Below are positions 56,731 to 64,000 of a DNA stretch of 64,000 nt, in pieces (within the stretch, counting starts at the first letter, position 1; the number at the start of each line of letters is the position of its first letter). The notes beneath the pieces are model-generated. The model saw nothing but the letters and a program-made list of their open reading frames with translations, did no database searches and was not told where the DNA came from. Source of the DNA: JARRQB01 sp965368585 (lineage in GTDB: Bacteria > Pseudomonadota > Gammaproteobacteria > Chromatiales > Chromatiaceae); assembly GCA_965368585.1 (NCBI GenBank), contig CBDUNM010000006.1:7774-71773 (forward strand). Reading direction: 5' to 3'. Made by a program: the position numbers and the translations under genes.

Positions 56731-57801
56731 ATGAAACAGAGTTTCACAAGCAACTGGACGAGTAGGTTCGCGGGTTTGCTCTGTCTGTTCGGCGCTTCGT
56801 ACACGATGGCATCGCCGACGTATTCGCAGATCGTGGCCTTCGGCGACAGCTTGAGCGACGTGGGTAATGTGGCCATTCTGACCGAAACGCTGGGCGGCAC
56901 CTTGCAACCGTCGTTCTTCGACCCGTCCGACTATCCCGATCTGGTACCCGATACCGCGTACGCTGAGAGCCGCAAGTTGACCAACGACGGCCCCATCTGG
57001 CTGGAGACGGTCGCCAGCCGGCAGGGTCTGCCAGTGTTCCCTTCGGCCGCCGGTGGCGGCGTTTATGCGTTCGGCGGTGCCAACTCGACCGATGAGCTTG
57101 GGCCTCTGGTACCGCCGGAGACCCTTATCCCCTCGGTGAGCGAACAGGTGTCGGAATTCCTGGGCGACGTCGGCGGCGTAGCACCAGTTGACGCGCTATA
57201 CACCCTCACGGTGGGGGGGAACGATTTACGGGATGCCTTCACCTACGCCACATCGTTTGCCGACATCACCGACATATTCGAACGATCGATTTCAGCGGTA
57301 GTTTCTTTGATTGCGGCCTTGGGTGCCGCCGGGGCGCAGGACATCGTGTTGTTCAACGTTCCCAACCTCGGGCTTGTGCCGCAGATTACGCTGCTGGACT
57401 CATTGGGTGTGGTCGACGCGGCCGCCGTATCGACACTCACGGCGGCGTACAACGACAGTTTGGCTGCCGCGCTGAGCGCACAGTTGGCGTCCCTGGGCAT
57501 GGATCTCGATGTGATGATCTTCGATGTCTACGGGTTGCTGACCGACGTTGTGTTGGACCCGACCGCTTATGGGTTTGCCGACTCGACCTCGCCGTGCGTG
57601 AGCTTTCTGCCGGATTCGCCCTGCGACATTCCCGCTGAGTTCGTGTTCTGGGACGGGATTCACCCCACGGTGGCTATGCACCAGGTCGTTGCCGAGCAAG
57701 TCATCGCGTTGCTCCCGGTACCGGGTTCGTGGTTGCTCGTGATACTGGGTGCCGGCGTGCTGGGCGCCGTCAGGCGCAGGCCGTTTCCGGCAGCACCGTG
57801 A
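56731..57801 (+). CDS. secreted SGNH/GDSL esterase with PEP-CTERM-like tail
   Basis: This is a hydrolase of about 356 residues. A signal peptide (SRFAGLLCLFGASYTMASPT) precedes the catalytic GDSL block in IVAFGDSLSDVGNVAI. Block III is LTVGGNDLRDAF, and the Asp/His dyad is VFWDGIHPTVAMH. The C-terminus VPGSWLLVILGAGVLG followed by AVRRRP resembles a PEP-CTERM sorting signal (short VP motif, helix, basic end), with the Pro-Glu-Pro core degenerate. Relatives are phospholipases/lecithinases or carboxylesterases. GGAGGAG precedes ATG 56731. Sorting would need an exosortase, not in the window. Confidence 0.85.
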   Translation: MKQSFTSNWTSRFAGLLCLFGASYTMASPTYSQIVAFGDSLSDVGNVAILTETLGGTLQPSFFDPSDYPDLVPDTAYAESRKLTNDGPIWLETVASRQGLPVFPSAAGGGVYAFGGANSTDELGPLVPPETLIPSVSEQVSEFLGDVGGVAPVDALYTLTVGGNDLRDAFTYATSFADITDIFERSISAVVSLIAALGAAGAQDIVLFNVPNLGLVPQITLLDSLGVVDAAAVSTLTAAYNDSLAAALSAQLASLGMDLDVMIFDVYGLLTDVVLDPTAYGFADSTSPCVSFLPDSPCDIPAEFVFWDGIHPTVAMHQVVAEQVIALLPVPGSWLLVILGAGVLGAVRRRPFPAAP

Positions 57802-57812
57802 GCAGAGCGGCG

Positions 57813-58397
57813 CTATCCGGGGTCGACCAGCAGAATGATCGCGGCGGTGGCGAGGCCGATGGCCGTGGTGCGCAGTCCCGCCGCCAGCCAGTGGTAGCCG
57901 CCAATACGCCCCAGAAAGATACCGAGCAGGAAAATCAGCACGAAGGCGATGGAGATGGCGGCGTCGTAAGGCGGCAGGACGGTGCGCGTTCCGGCGGCTG
58001 CGAGCCACAGCGGCAGCATGATCAACTGCGCCATCAAGAACGGCGCCATGCCGTTGACCAGGGCGATCAGCAGCGGCGCCCAGCGCGCGGCGCTGCCGTG
58101 AGCGCTGTCCGTCAGCTCCTCGAGCATTGCGTCCTGCAACTCGGTCAAACCACGCCGCCGCTCGGCGGTCTCGCTGATATACGCGCTGGCGATGCCACTG
58201 GTCCCAAGGGCGATCGACGTGCCGAGACAAGCCGCGAGCGCCACGCGGACATCGACGGTACCGGTGGTGCGAAACCCGACCAATAGACCGAGCATGGCCA
58301 GCGTTCCGTCAAAACCGTTGGTCACCAGGTAACGGCGGGCGATATCCAGCGACCGGGTGATGTGCAGCGCCTGACGCAGTTCTTTCAGGGTCGGCAT
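57813..58397 (-). CDS. VIT1/CCC1-like membrane protein (TIGR00267 type)
   Basis: This integral membrane protein of about 194 residues has five helices. ARRYLVTNGFDGTLAMLGLL matches the opening of VIT1/CCC1 metal transporters. IASAYISETAERRRGLTELQ followed by DAMLEEL gives the conserved acidic segment. The C-terminal pair reads AISIAFVLIFLLGIFLGRIG and AIGLATAAIILLV. The pattern is closest to the archaeal-type TIGR00267 proteins. Eukaryotic relatives move iron or manganese; the ion here is unknown. It starts at 58397 and lies 16 bases after a DUF211 gene, forming a two-gene unit. Confidence 0.8.
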   Translation of the reverse strand: MPTLKELRQALHITRSLDIARRYLVTNGFDGTLAMLGLLVGFRTTGTVDVRVALAACLGTSIALGTSGIASAYISETAERRRGLTELQDAMLEELTDSAHGSAARWAPLLIALVNGMAPFLMAQLIMLPLWLAAAGTRTVLPPYDAAISIAFVLIFLLGIFLGRIGGYHWLAAGLRTTAIGLATAAIILLVDPG

Positions 58398-58413
58398 ATG
58401 GCGCCCGAGCAAA

Positions 58414-58686
58414 CTACTGATCGGGCGTCGCTTGGCCGGATACTTCCACCTTGTCGACGCTGTGGACGGATCCTCCGAGCGATGCGATGACCTCCTCGAT
58501 CCGCTGCAGATCCAAGGCGTCGCCACGAATCGTAATCGAGGTAGACTCCGTATTCTCGTCCATTTCGACGACTTCGATCGCGACGCGATAGTCGGTTGCC
58601 AGTTCGGCAATACGGGTGCCGAAGTCCAATATTCCGGGCAGGTGGGGCTTTAATACGTCCAGCGTGATCTTCGTGAGGCGGGCCAT
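58414..58686 (-). CDS. DUF211-family protein
   Basis: This is a 90-residue ferredoxin-like alpha/beta protein. RLTKITLDVLKPHLPGILDF, VVEMDENTESTSITIRGDAL and IEEVIASLGGSVHSVDKVEV match the DUF211 family, known almost entirely from archaea (MTH889, AF1549), where oligomeric structures have been solved but function is unclear. It has no membrane segment. Immediately downstream is the VIT1-like membrane protein, suggesting DUF211 is its cytoplasmic regulator or metal sensor; that is inference from adjacency only. Confidence 0.85.
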   Translation of the reverse strand: MARLTKITLDVLKPHLPGILDFGTRIAELATDYRVAIEVVEMDENTESTSITIRGDALDLQRIEEVIASLGGSVHSVDKVEVSGQATPDQ

Positions 58687-58869
58687 ATGATGATTATGTG
58701 TGCTTCGCCGAGATCTTGCCAGTTCCTCGGGTCGAAGTTTGTGTCGCGATCTTGAAGCGACGAAAATCGGCTTTGCAACCCATCGCTAGTCCATGAATTT
58801 CGACCGTTTGATCAACGCCTTGCACAGGATGGTTGTTGCGCGTATTCAATATTGACCGAAGAAGTATTA

Positions 58870-58905
58870 TTCTCGAATCAAAGCTGCTTCTCGAATCAAA
58901 GCTGC
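58870..58905. repeat. perfect tandem duplication of 18 bp
   Basis: TTCTCGAATCAAAGCTGC occurs twice head-to-tail (58870-58887 and 58888-58905) in the ydcH leader. It looks like a recent slippage duplication. Whether it alters expression is unknown. Confidence 0.9.
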
Positions 58906-58973
58906 GCGGCTTCGGATTGGCGGTGGCGTGCGCGGCACGGGCGTCATCGCAGAACATGCTAAAGAGGAACGAT

Positions 58974-59216
58974 ATGCTCTCTGAACATCACGATATCGAC
59001 CACGAATTCCCGGAGTTTCACGAACAGCTGGAGACTTTGATGGCGTCAGACGCAAAGTTTGCCGAGCAGGTTAAGAAACACGACCAGCTCGATACCGAAA
59101 TTCGCAAACTCGAGGAACGCGGCCAGCCGGTCGCGGACGAGCGCATCGAGGCGATGAAGTTCGAGCGGGCCAGGCTGAAGGATCAAGTCTATACCCGATT
59201 ACGTCAGGCCCGGTAA
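58974..59216 (+). CDS. ydcH: YdcH-family (DUF465) small helical protein
   Basis: This is an 80-residue coiled-coil protein of unknown function. MLSEHHDIDHEFPEFHEQLE, FAEQVKKHDQLDTEIRKLEE and RIEAMKFERARLKDQVYTRL match DUF465/YdcH, a family widespread in proteobacteria. GAGG lies about seven bases before ATG 58974; an upstream extension to 58833 includes the tandem repeat and lacks resemblance to the family. A hairpin follows the stop. Confidence 0.9.
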   Translation: MLSEHHDIDHEFPEFHEQLETLMASDAKFAEQVKKHDQLDTEIRKLEERGQPVADERIEAMKFERARLKDQVYTRLRQAR

Positions 59217-59234
59217 CGGAGTTTCGGCATGGAT

Positions 59235-59255
59235 CGGGCGCGCGGAACGCGCCCG
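59235..59255 (+). terminator. GC hairpin after ydcH
   Basis: CGGGCGCG, loop CGGAA, CGCGCCCG forms a perfect 8-bp stem 18 bases after the ydcH stop. No T-run follows, so it may be a factor-dependent end or a processing block. The GGA in the loop is also the motif bound by CsrA/RsmA, which may be chance. Confidence 0.4.
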
Positions 59256-59494
59256 GCTCATGGCAGTCTCAGCACGCGCCAGTCAACCGGCCGATTCCGT
59301 GCCTTGCGGAAGAGCGGTTCACGCAGCCGGTTTACGCAACACTTTCGCGAGCGTGCCGTCGTGGCGGAAATGCTTGAGTTTACTTGGAGTATCGATTCAA
59401 GTTGATGCGCGCGGGTGTCGTGCCGACCGCGCGGGTTACGCAGGCTGGTGCGGAAAAGAGGACTTCGCCGCGCGGTAAACGCGGTAGCCCCGCG

Positions 59495-59839
59495 TTACTC
59501 AGGCGCTTCGACCTTGATTTCGATTGAAGAGAACCAGGCCGCCAGGTCGTCGATGTCCTCGTCGCTCAGTCCCTTGGCAATGACGCTCATCACCTGGTGC
59601 TGGCGCGTACCTGCCCGAAAGGCGCGTAACTGCGCCGTCAGGTAGATTTCGGGTTGATTGGCCAGATGCGGTGCATTAGGCGCACTCGAGTATCCGTACC
59701 GGCCGTGACATACGATACAGGTTTTCGCCTTGGCCTCTCCCGCAGCCGCGTCCGACGCAAGGCCGGGTGTGGTCAGAAGCAGGGTACTGAGGCAGGCCAG
59801 CAGCACGGTCGCGCGGCAGTTCAACAGCAGGTTTTTCAT
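59495..59839 (-). CDS. periplasmic class I cytochrome c
   Basis: This 114-residue protein has a signal peptide (TVLLACLSTLLLTTPGLAS) and one haem site CIVCH in AKTCIVCHGRYGYSSAPNAP. The likely axial Met is in RQHQVMSVIAKGLSDEDID. It resembles cytochromes of the c553/c4-domain type. It lies 67 bases downstream of the PQQ-dehydrogenase-like gene and probably accepts its electrons. The coupling is inferred from position. Confidence 0.92.
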   Translation of the reverse strand: MKNLLLNCRATVLLACLSTLLLTTPGLASDAAAGEAKAKTCIVCHGRYGYSSAPNAPHLANQPEIYLTAQLRAFRAGTRQHQVMSVIAKGLSDEDIDDLAAWFSSIEIKVEAPE

Positions 59840-59906
59840 TAGAGGTCAGTCAGTATCCGCCGACGGGGCAAACAGGAAACCCGTCGGCGGGTATCGCACG
59901 CCCGGG

Positions 59907-61166
59907 TCAGCCGTCGTAGTAGACGCGATAGAGCGCGCCCGCGAAATCGTCGGACACTAGAATCGAGCCGTCTTTCATGGGTGCTACGGACACCGGTCGG
60001 CCACGATAAATGCCGGTTTCGTCATCCAGCCAGCCGTCTGCGAACACTTCCGTTTCCGCTGCGCCGCCTTCTTCGTTGAGGCGGGTGAACATGACCCGCG
60101 CACCGATCGGTGTGGTGCGGTTCCACGAGCCGTGCTGGGCAGAGAATATGCCGCCCTGGTATTTGCTGGGAAAGGCCTTGCCTGTGTAGAAGGTCATGCC
60201 CAGGTCGGCGGCATGGGCATCCATTTCCACTTCCGGAAACACCGCATTCGCGGGCGGCTCCGAGTCCTGGTATTCCGTGGTCCTGACCTTGCCGCCGCCG
60301 TACCAGGGAAATCCGAAATTCTGGCCCTGCGCGGTTACCCGGTTCAGTTCACCCGGCGGTATGTCGTCACCCATCCCGTCGACTTGGTTGTCGGTGGCCC
60401 AGAGTTCGTCGTTGGCGGGATTGAAATCCAGTCCGACGGGGTTGCGCATACCCGTTGCGTAGACCTCGCGATCGCTCCCGTCGAATGCGTTCATGCGAAC
60501 GATGCCGCCGATTCCCAACCGGCTATAGAGGTCGAGCTTGTCGGCCGGTGTCACATTGTGCGGCTGGCCGATTGCGATGTAAAGTTTGCCGTCCGGACCT
60601 TGCCGGCAGTCGCGCGCCCCGTGGTTGAAGGACTCTTCTTCCACCGGGATGAGGCCGCCCTGCGGCACCACTTCGATTACCGCGACGTCGGGTCCCTCAT
60701 AAAAAAACTCCGCTGCGGGGAAATTCAGTACGCGATTGTGTTCAACCACAATGAGAAAACCGTCTTTGGTCCAGCACACGCCGTTCGGCACGTTGAATTC
60801 GAGCGACGGTGCGAACTCCTTGACCTCGTCGGCGACGCCGTCGCTGTTGCGGTCGGTCACCGCCCACACCTTGGTTTTCCGGGTGCCGACGAACAGCATG
60901 TTGGTCGATTTCGCGACCGCCATGTGTCGAGCGTCGGGGACGATGGCATACAGGTCGATCTTGAATCCTGGCGGTAATCGGACCTTTTTCAAATTCTCAC
61001 GAATGGCGTCGGCGTTCTTGCCTTCCTGCGGAATCGGGGGGATGTTGAGATCGGTGCCGGAAACCTTGAATTTCTTAAGTTTGCCGAGGTTCTCATTGCT
61101 CGCGGTCGCGTTCGAGGCAAACAACAAGGCGGCGGCCAAAACCGTCGTCAGGATGCGCATGTTCAT
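59907..61166 (-). CDS. PQQ-dependent sugar dehydrogenase-like protein (sGDH/sorbosone type)
   Basis: This is an exported beta-propeller of about 419 residues. MNMRILTTVLAAALLFASNA is the signal. RLPPGFKIDLYAIVPDARHM, FVGTRKTKVWAVTDRNSDGV, YATGMRNPVGLDFNPANDEL, ELWATDNQVDGMGDDIPPGE and GSWNRTTPIGARVMF follow the order of soluble glucose/L-sorbosone dehydrogenase propellers. Whether PQQ is bound and the substrate are not shown. ATG 61166 has GAGGAG upstream at a slightly long distance. It is followed by a cytochrome c gene. Confidence 0.88.
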   Translation of the reverse strand: MNMRILTTVLAAALLFASNATASNENLGKLKKFKVSGTDLNIPPIPQEGKNADAIRENLKKVRLPPGFKIDLYAIVPDARHMAVAKSTNMLFVGTRKTKVWAVTDRNSDGVADEVKEFAPSLEFNVPNGVCWTKDGFLIVVEHNRVLNFPAAEFFYEGPDVAVIEVVPQGGLIPVEEESFNHGARDCRQGPDGKLYIAIGQPHNVTPADKLDLYSRLGIGGIVRMNAFDGSDREVYATGMRNPVGLDFNPANDELWATDNQVDGMGDDIPPGELNRVTAQGQNFGFPWYGGGKVRTTEYQDSEPPANAVFPEVEMDAHAADLGMTFYTGKAFPSKYQGGIFSAQHGSWNRTTPIGARVMFTRLNEEGGAAETEVFADGWLDDETGIYRGRPVSVAPMKDGSILVSDDFAGALYRVYYDG

Positions 61167-61470
61167 GGTGTGAATCTCTCCTCTGCACGTGTTGTTACCG
61201 CTTTTATTATCGATCGTGATGGAGTTCGTTGCCCCCGGTCGGGCCAAAGCGCACGAAGCGTCCCACTCAACGGTTCGGTTTACAGGGGCGGTAGTCGATT
61301 CCGTCTTATCTGTTGAGAGTCAGCGTAGATCAAAATCTGGAATTGGCCTAGTTCGACAAAACCTCAGATTCCTTCACGTTCAATCCCGGGACGCCTGCGT
61401 GATCGCATGCAGGTTGCCGACATGACGCAGCACTTCAATGCCTAAGCCAAGCAGGTGGAGATTCGGCGGG
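61167..61470. other. intergenic region upstream of the PQQ-dehydrogenase gene
   Basis: The 304 bp hold the promoter and Shine-Dalgarno of the dehydrogenase gene at the left. Nothing else is recognisable; no terminator for the ATPase gene was found. Confidence 0.4.
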
Positions 61471-62361
61471 TCAGTCTCCGGCGACGCCGCTGACCAGTGT
61501 TGGTATACCGTCGTCGGATGATTCGGAGTCGGCCTCGACGTTGGGTCCCAGTCGTTCCTCGGCCAGTTCGGACGCGACGAGTTTGGCGGCCTTGGCACCG
61601 AGTTCATCGAGTTCGGCGACCGCTCCGTACAGCAGCAACCGACTGCAGAACTGGTTGATACGACGCGGTACGCCCCGACAGTATTCGTGAATGACCGGCA
61701 GCACGGATGCCTTGATAGTCGGGCTGTCGGTCCAGCCTACTACGCGAAGACGATGTAAAATGTAGGCTGCGGTTTGCTTCTCCGTCAGCGGGTCGAGATG
61801 CGTCGCAGCGGTTACACGCTGGCGCAACTGCTCCAGGCGGCGATCCTGGAGTTTATCCAGGAGTTCTTCCTGACCGACGAGAAAAATCTGCACCAACGGT
61901 CGGCCGCCAAGCTGAAAATTGGTCAGCAGACGCAGTTCTTCCAACGATGCGATGGACAGGTTTTGCGCCTCGTCGACGATCAGCAGGGGCGGACAATCCG
62001 ATTTGATACCCCGGATGAAATGCTGTTTGAGACGCTGGATGACGGTGGCCTTATCGAGGCCTTCCGCGTCCAAACCGAATTCGTAGGCAACCGAACGTAA
62101 CAAGTCGTCGGCCACCAGCACCGAGTGCGTTAGGGTCGCGCACAGGTATTCGGACGGCGAATATTCCGACAGCAGGTCGTCGATCAGGGTGGTCTTCCCC
62201 ATGCCCGGCGCGCCAGTGACGACAACAAAACCTTCCGCGGCGCCCAGCGCATATTGCATGTACGCGCGCCCTTTGGAAAAACTCGGGTGACGGTAGCAAA
62301 ACGACGAATCCGGACTCAAACGAAAAGGGTCTGCCGTGAACTTGTAGTATTCTCTATACAT
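61471..62361 (-). CDS. XrtA/PEP-CTERM-system-type secretion ATPase (ExeA-like AAA)
   Basis: This is a 296-residue AAA+ ATPase. MYREYYKFTADPFRLSPDSS is the classical start of the ExeA/GspA and XrtA-associated family. Walker A is VVTGAPGMGKTTLIDDLL, Walker B is LLIVDEAQNLSIASLEELRL, and sensor regions are FQLGGRPLVQIFLVGQEE and CRGVPRRINQFCSRLLL. The acidic tail (about 265-296) is variable. In PEP-CTERM loci such ATPases lie with exosortase, EPS and prsK/prsR genes; none is here, so this copy is an orphan. A lipoprotein gene lies upstream with its own terminator. Confidence 0.85.
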   Translation of the reverse strand: MYREYYKFTADPFRLSPDSSFCYRHPSFSKGRAYMQYALGAAEGFVVVTGAPGMGKTTLIDDLLSEYSPSEYLCATLTHSVLVADDLLRSVAYEFGLDAEGLDKATVIQRLKQHFIRGIKSDCPPLLIVDEAQNLSIASLEELRLLTNFQLGGRPLVQIFLVGQEELLDKLQDRRLEQLRQRVTAATHLDPLTEKQTAAYILHRLRVVGWTDSPTIKASVLPVIHEYCRGVPRRINQFCSRLLLYGAVAELDELGAKAAKLVASELAEERLGPNVEADSESSDDGIPTLVSGVAGD

Positions 62362-62562
62362 GTTTGAAACTGGCGTTAGTTATCGTCAGCCGGCCGTCGG
62401 TAGGTGTTCTGATGGAATGCATCCCCTGGGAATAGGTGGTCCATCCAACGTGGCGTAACTTTGTGATTGAAACCGGCTTCCCAACCTGTGAATACCCCCT
62501 ATGTCGGTCATAAACTATAAACTTTTACCTCTTAAGTCTATGGGGAATGCGTATTGGGTCAC

Positions 62563-62590
62563 AAAAAAGCCGGGGTACACCCCCGGCTTC
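62563..62590 (-). terminator. rho-independent terminator of the lipoprotein gene
   Basis: On the minus strand AGCCGGGGG-TGTA-CCCCGGCT is followed by TTTTTT, 23 bases after the lipoprotein stop. It is a classical terminator. Confidence 0.93.
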
Positions 62591-62612
62591 GCGACTCGCA
62601 TGTCGAGTGAGT

Positions 62613-63047
62613 TCAGTCTTGCACAGCGGGCGGATGACCGTCGCGGGCCTCCATATCGGCTTTCGCACTCTCCGTGGCATCGGCGCCCATTTCCTTCGTC
62701 TTGTCCACCAACTCGCCGCCTTGTTCCTTGGCATCTTCGTAGAGGTCGGCCGATTTGTCCTTGGCGCCCTCGTATAACTCACCCGCTTTTTCCTTGACGG
62801 TCTCATAAGTGGCAGCCGTACTTTCTTTCGCGGTGGCCATGGTCTCCTTGGTCTTCTCGGCGACGGCGCCGGCCGCTTCTTTGGTGGATTCCACGGCCGC
62901 CGCGCCGAGTTCTTTGGTCTTTTCCGTCCACTCTTTCGTCTTCTCGCTCAGCGCGCTGCCTTCGCCCGTTTGCGGCTGCTGATCGGTCGAGTCACAGGCT
63001 GTCAACGCAATTACGCTAAGCACAACAAGTAAGTTAATGAATTTCAT
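62613..63047 (-). CDS. lipoprotein with apolipoprotein/LEA-like 11-residue repeats
   Basis: This is a 144-residue lipoprotein. MKFINLLVVLSVIALTAC is the signal and lipobox, followed by a short Gln/Gly linker. The rest is a run of degenerate amphipathic helical repeats rich in Lys, Glu, Thr and Ala (EKTKEWTEKTKELGAAAVES, EKTKETMATAKESTAATYET, GELYEGAKDKSADLYEDAKE). The pattern resembles LEA group 3 and YtxH/CsbD-like stress proteins. GGAG lies seven bases before ATG 63047. It probably lies along a membrane or protects it under stress; that is inference. Confidence 0.85.
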   Translation of the reverse strand: MKFINLLVVLSVIALTACDSTDQQPQTGEGSALSEKTKEWTEKTKELGAAAVESTKEAAGAVAEKTKETMATAKESTAATYETVKEKAGELYEGAKDKSADLYEDAKEQGGELVDKTKEMGADATESAKADMEARDGHPPAVQD

Positions 63048-63116
63048 ATATTTTCTCCAGATCGACACTATCGGTCCCTCCCTAAGGGGGACGAAATATA
63101 TCATGCTTTAATTTCA

Positions 63117-63764
63117 CTAAACGTGATCGAGCAGGTTTTTTGCAGCCCGTAGTAGGCTGCGCCGGCCGAACAACAGGCGCCACCGGCTGCCCCCGCACTG
63201 GCGCCACAGATGCGCCGCGCGGACCCCCGCCAGCAACACGGTGCGAATGCGTGCGGCGGTGTCCGGGTTCTGCAGGTGCAGAGGTTCGCCGTTGACTATG
63301 ATGCGCGGTGTCAGGCTGCTGATGTGGCGCTGATAGATATCCGCGAGCGCGGCATATCGGGTCTGTTCCGACAGCGTGTGGTTGCGCAACCGCTCGGCGA
63401 GCGCCTGAATATCGCTGCCCAGACTGGCCAGACGTTTTTCGTCCTTTGCAACTTGACGCTCCAGCTGCAACAGGTTGACCACATAGCTCATGGTTTCACG
63501 GTGGTATTCCTGCGGTCGCCGGATCTGTTCGTAGAGGGCCTTGAGACCCGTCTCCATCCCCCCGATATCGCCGAACACGGCGGGGACGTCAGGCGCATCT
63601 AGCTGGAAAATACTGTGCACGCTCGCTTCCATGGCGCTGCTGCGCGCATTTCCTTCGCGAGCCAGGTCGCGGGTGAGCGCACCCGCTTGAAACACACCGG
63701 CAAAGGCCAGGGCTCGATCCGCGTCCGAATGGGTAGTCAATTGATGATCCCGCCACCAAGGCAT
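63117..63764 (-). CDS. hflD: high frequency lysogenization protein HflD (DUF489)
   Basis: This 215-residue all-helical protein is peripheral to the inner membrane; in E. coli it affects lambda CII. ADRALAFAGVFQAGALTRDL, SIFQLDAPDVPAVFGDI, TMSYVVNLLQLERQV and GVRAAHLWRQCGGSRWRLLF match the family. The ATG at 63764 overlaps the mnmA stop by 28 bases. A TTG at 63740, overlapping the stop as TTGA, would give a start closer to the family. The mnmA-hflD order is conserved in gammaproteobacteria. Confidence 0.94.
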   Translation of the reverse strand: MPWWRDHQLTTHSDADRALAFAGVFQAGALTRDLAREGNARSSAMEASVHSIFQLDAPDVPAVFGDIGGMETGLKALYEQIRRPQEYHRETMSYVVNLLQLERQVAKDEKRLASLGSDIQALAERLRNHTLSEQTRYAALADIYQRHISSLTPRIIVNGEPLHLQNPDTAARIRTVLLAGVRAAHLWRQCGGSRWRLLFGRRSLLRAAKNLLDHV

Positions 63765-64000
63765 TCATTGTTGAGGTAAAGGACCACGGCTTGTCCCGCA
63801 GTTATGGCACGTTGCGGTCGTTCAAACAACACGCGTACTCTCGATGCGTCGATCGTTGTAACCTGACAGCGTTGTTGCGGTTGGCGGTGTCGACAGCGCG
63901 CCAGGCAACTGAAGTGGGCAGCGGGTGGCGCGCCCTGCGTCCAGTGCAGCTGGTCGGCGACCAGTGTGTTAGAGAACAGCATGGGGTGGTCGTGGCCCTG
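63737..64000 (-). CDS. mnmA: tRNA-specific 2-thiouridylase MnmA, C-terminal part (runs off the window)
   Basis: This is the last 87 residues of the enzyme that thiolates U34 of tRNA-Lys/Glu/Gln. QGHDHPMLFSNTLVADQLHW matches the QGrDHPLL...S..L segment. VRVLFERPQRAITAGQAVVL followed by YLNNECLGGGII is the conserved C-terminal beta-barrel. The N-terminal PP-loop and catalytic cysteines lie beyond the right edge. The stop overlaps the hflD start. Confidence 0.95.
   Translation of the reverse strand, partial: QGHDHPMLFSNTLVADQLHWTQGAPPAAHFSCLARCRHRQPQQRCQVTTIDASRVRVLFERPQRAITAGQAVVLYLNNECLGGGIIN

Noticed and set aside
59235..59255. Possible CsrA/Rsm-binding small RNA near ydcH because of GGA in a hairpin loop
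   Set aside because: A single GGA loop is not enough; csrB/rsmZ RNAs have many repeated GGA motifs, and none is seen here.
1..64000. CRISPR arrays, rRNA operons, intact insertion sequences or prophage
   Set aside because: No regularly spaced repeats, rRNA signature, complete transposase with ends, or phage structural genes were found on reading both strands.

Overview
The window is chromosomal DNA of a GC-rich (by eye about 60%) gammaproteobacterium. The evidence is gene order: gyrA-serC-(serA)-pheA-hisC-tyrA-aroA-cmk-rpsA-ihfB, uvrY/gacA-uvrC-pgsA-tRNA-Gly, hflD-mnmA, cmoA-cmoB, and mtaD-ubiG-gph-yciK divergent from mtnA. A pyruvate phosphate dikinase, norEF-like genes, a class I cytochrome c with a PQQ-type dehydrogenase, and a PEP-CTERM/XrtA-type ATPase suggest an environmental, respiratory lineage of the Chromatiales type. 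No genus can be assigned from the sequence alone.

Layout. 0-3.3 kb: ppdK and a small zinc-ribbon protein. 3.4-8.5 kb: an FkbM methyltransferase and a two-gene RND efflux pump (minus strand). 8.5-12.8 kb: a complete CUT1 sugar-type ABC importer (binding lipoprotein, two permeases, ATPase). 12.8-13.7 kb: norF/norE-like genes. 14.2-24.3 kb is a loose accessory region. It holds a secreted PD40 propeller protein, a 261-bp element with 20-bp inverted ends, an unusual endonuclease III-like glycosylase, a GAF-like/GGDEF cyclase, a tandem thioredoxin protein, gloA, a MATE pseudogene cut by a decayed transposase, a membrane dipeptidase with an apparent N-terminal frameshift, and a secreted RidA-like protein.

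24.5-43.4 kb is a conserved core: methionine salvage and ubiquinone genes, gyrA, then serine, aromatic amino acid and histidine synthesis through cmk, rpsA and ihfB, closed by a clear terminator. 43.4-45.3 kb (minus) holds a three-gene ExbB/ExbD-like operon whose ExbD-type subunit carries a YfaP-like rather than TolR-like periplasmic domain. 46.0-47.8 kb holds a tiny membrane protein, a 66-residue protein, an ArnD-like protein that has lost its recognisable catalytic residues, and a SET-domain protein translationally coupled to it. 48.1-52.4 kb: cmoAB, hspQ, a lipase-maturation-factor-like membrane protein and two 52-residue membrane proteins. 52.7-56.5 kb: gacA-udg-uvrC-pgsA-tRNA-Gly. 56.7-64 kb: a GDSL esterase with a PEP-CTERM-like tail, an archaeal-type DUF211/VIT1 pair, ydcH, a cytochrome c/PQQ dehydrogenase pair, an orphan XrtA-type ATPase, a repeat-built lipoprotein, hflD and the 3' end of mnmA.

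No CRISPR array, rRNA, intact insertion sequence or prophage was seen. The best candidates for undescribed biology are the ExbB/ExbD-like operon, the ArnD-like pseudoenzyme plus SET pair, the DUF211/VIT1 pair, and the 261-bp inverted-repeat element.
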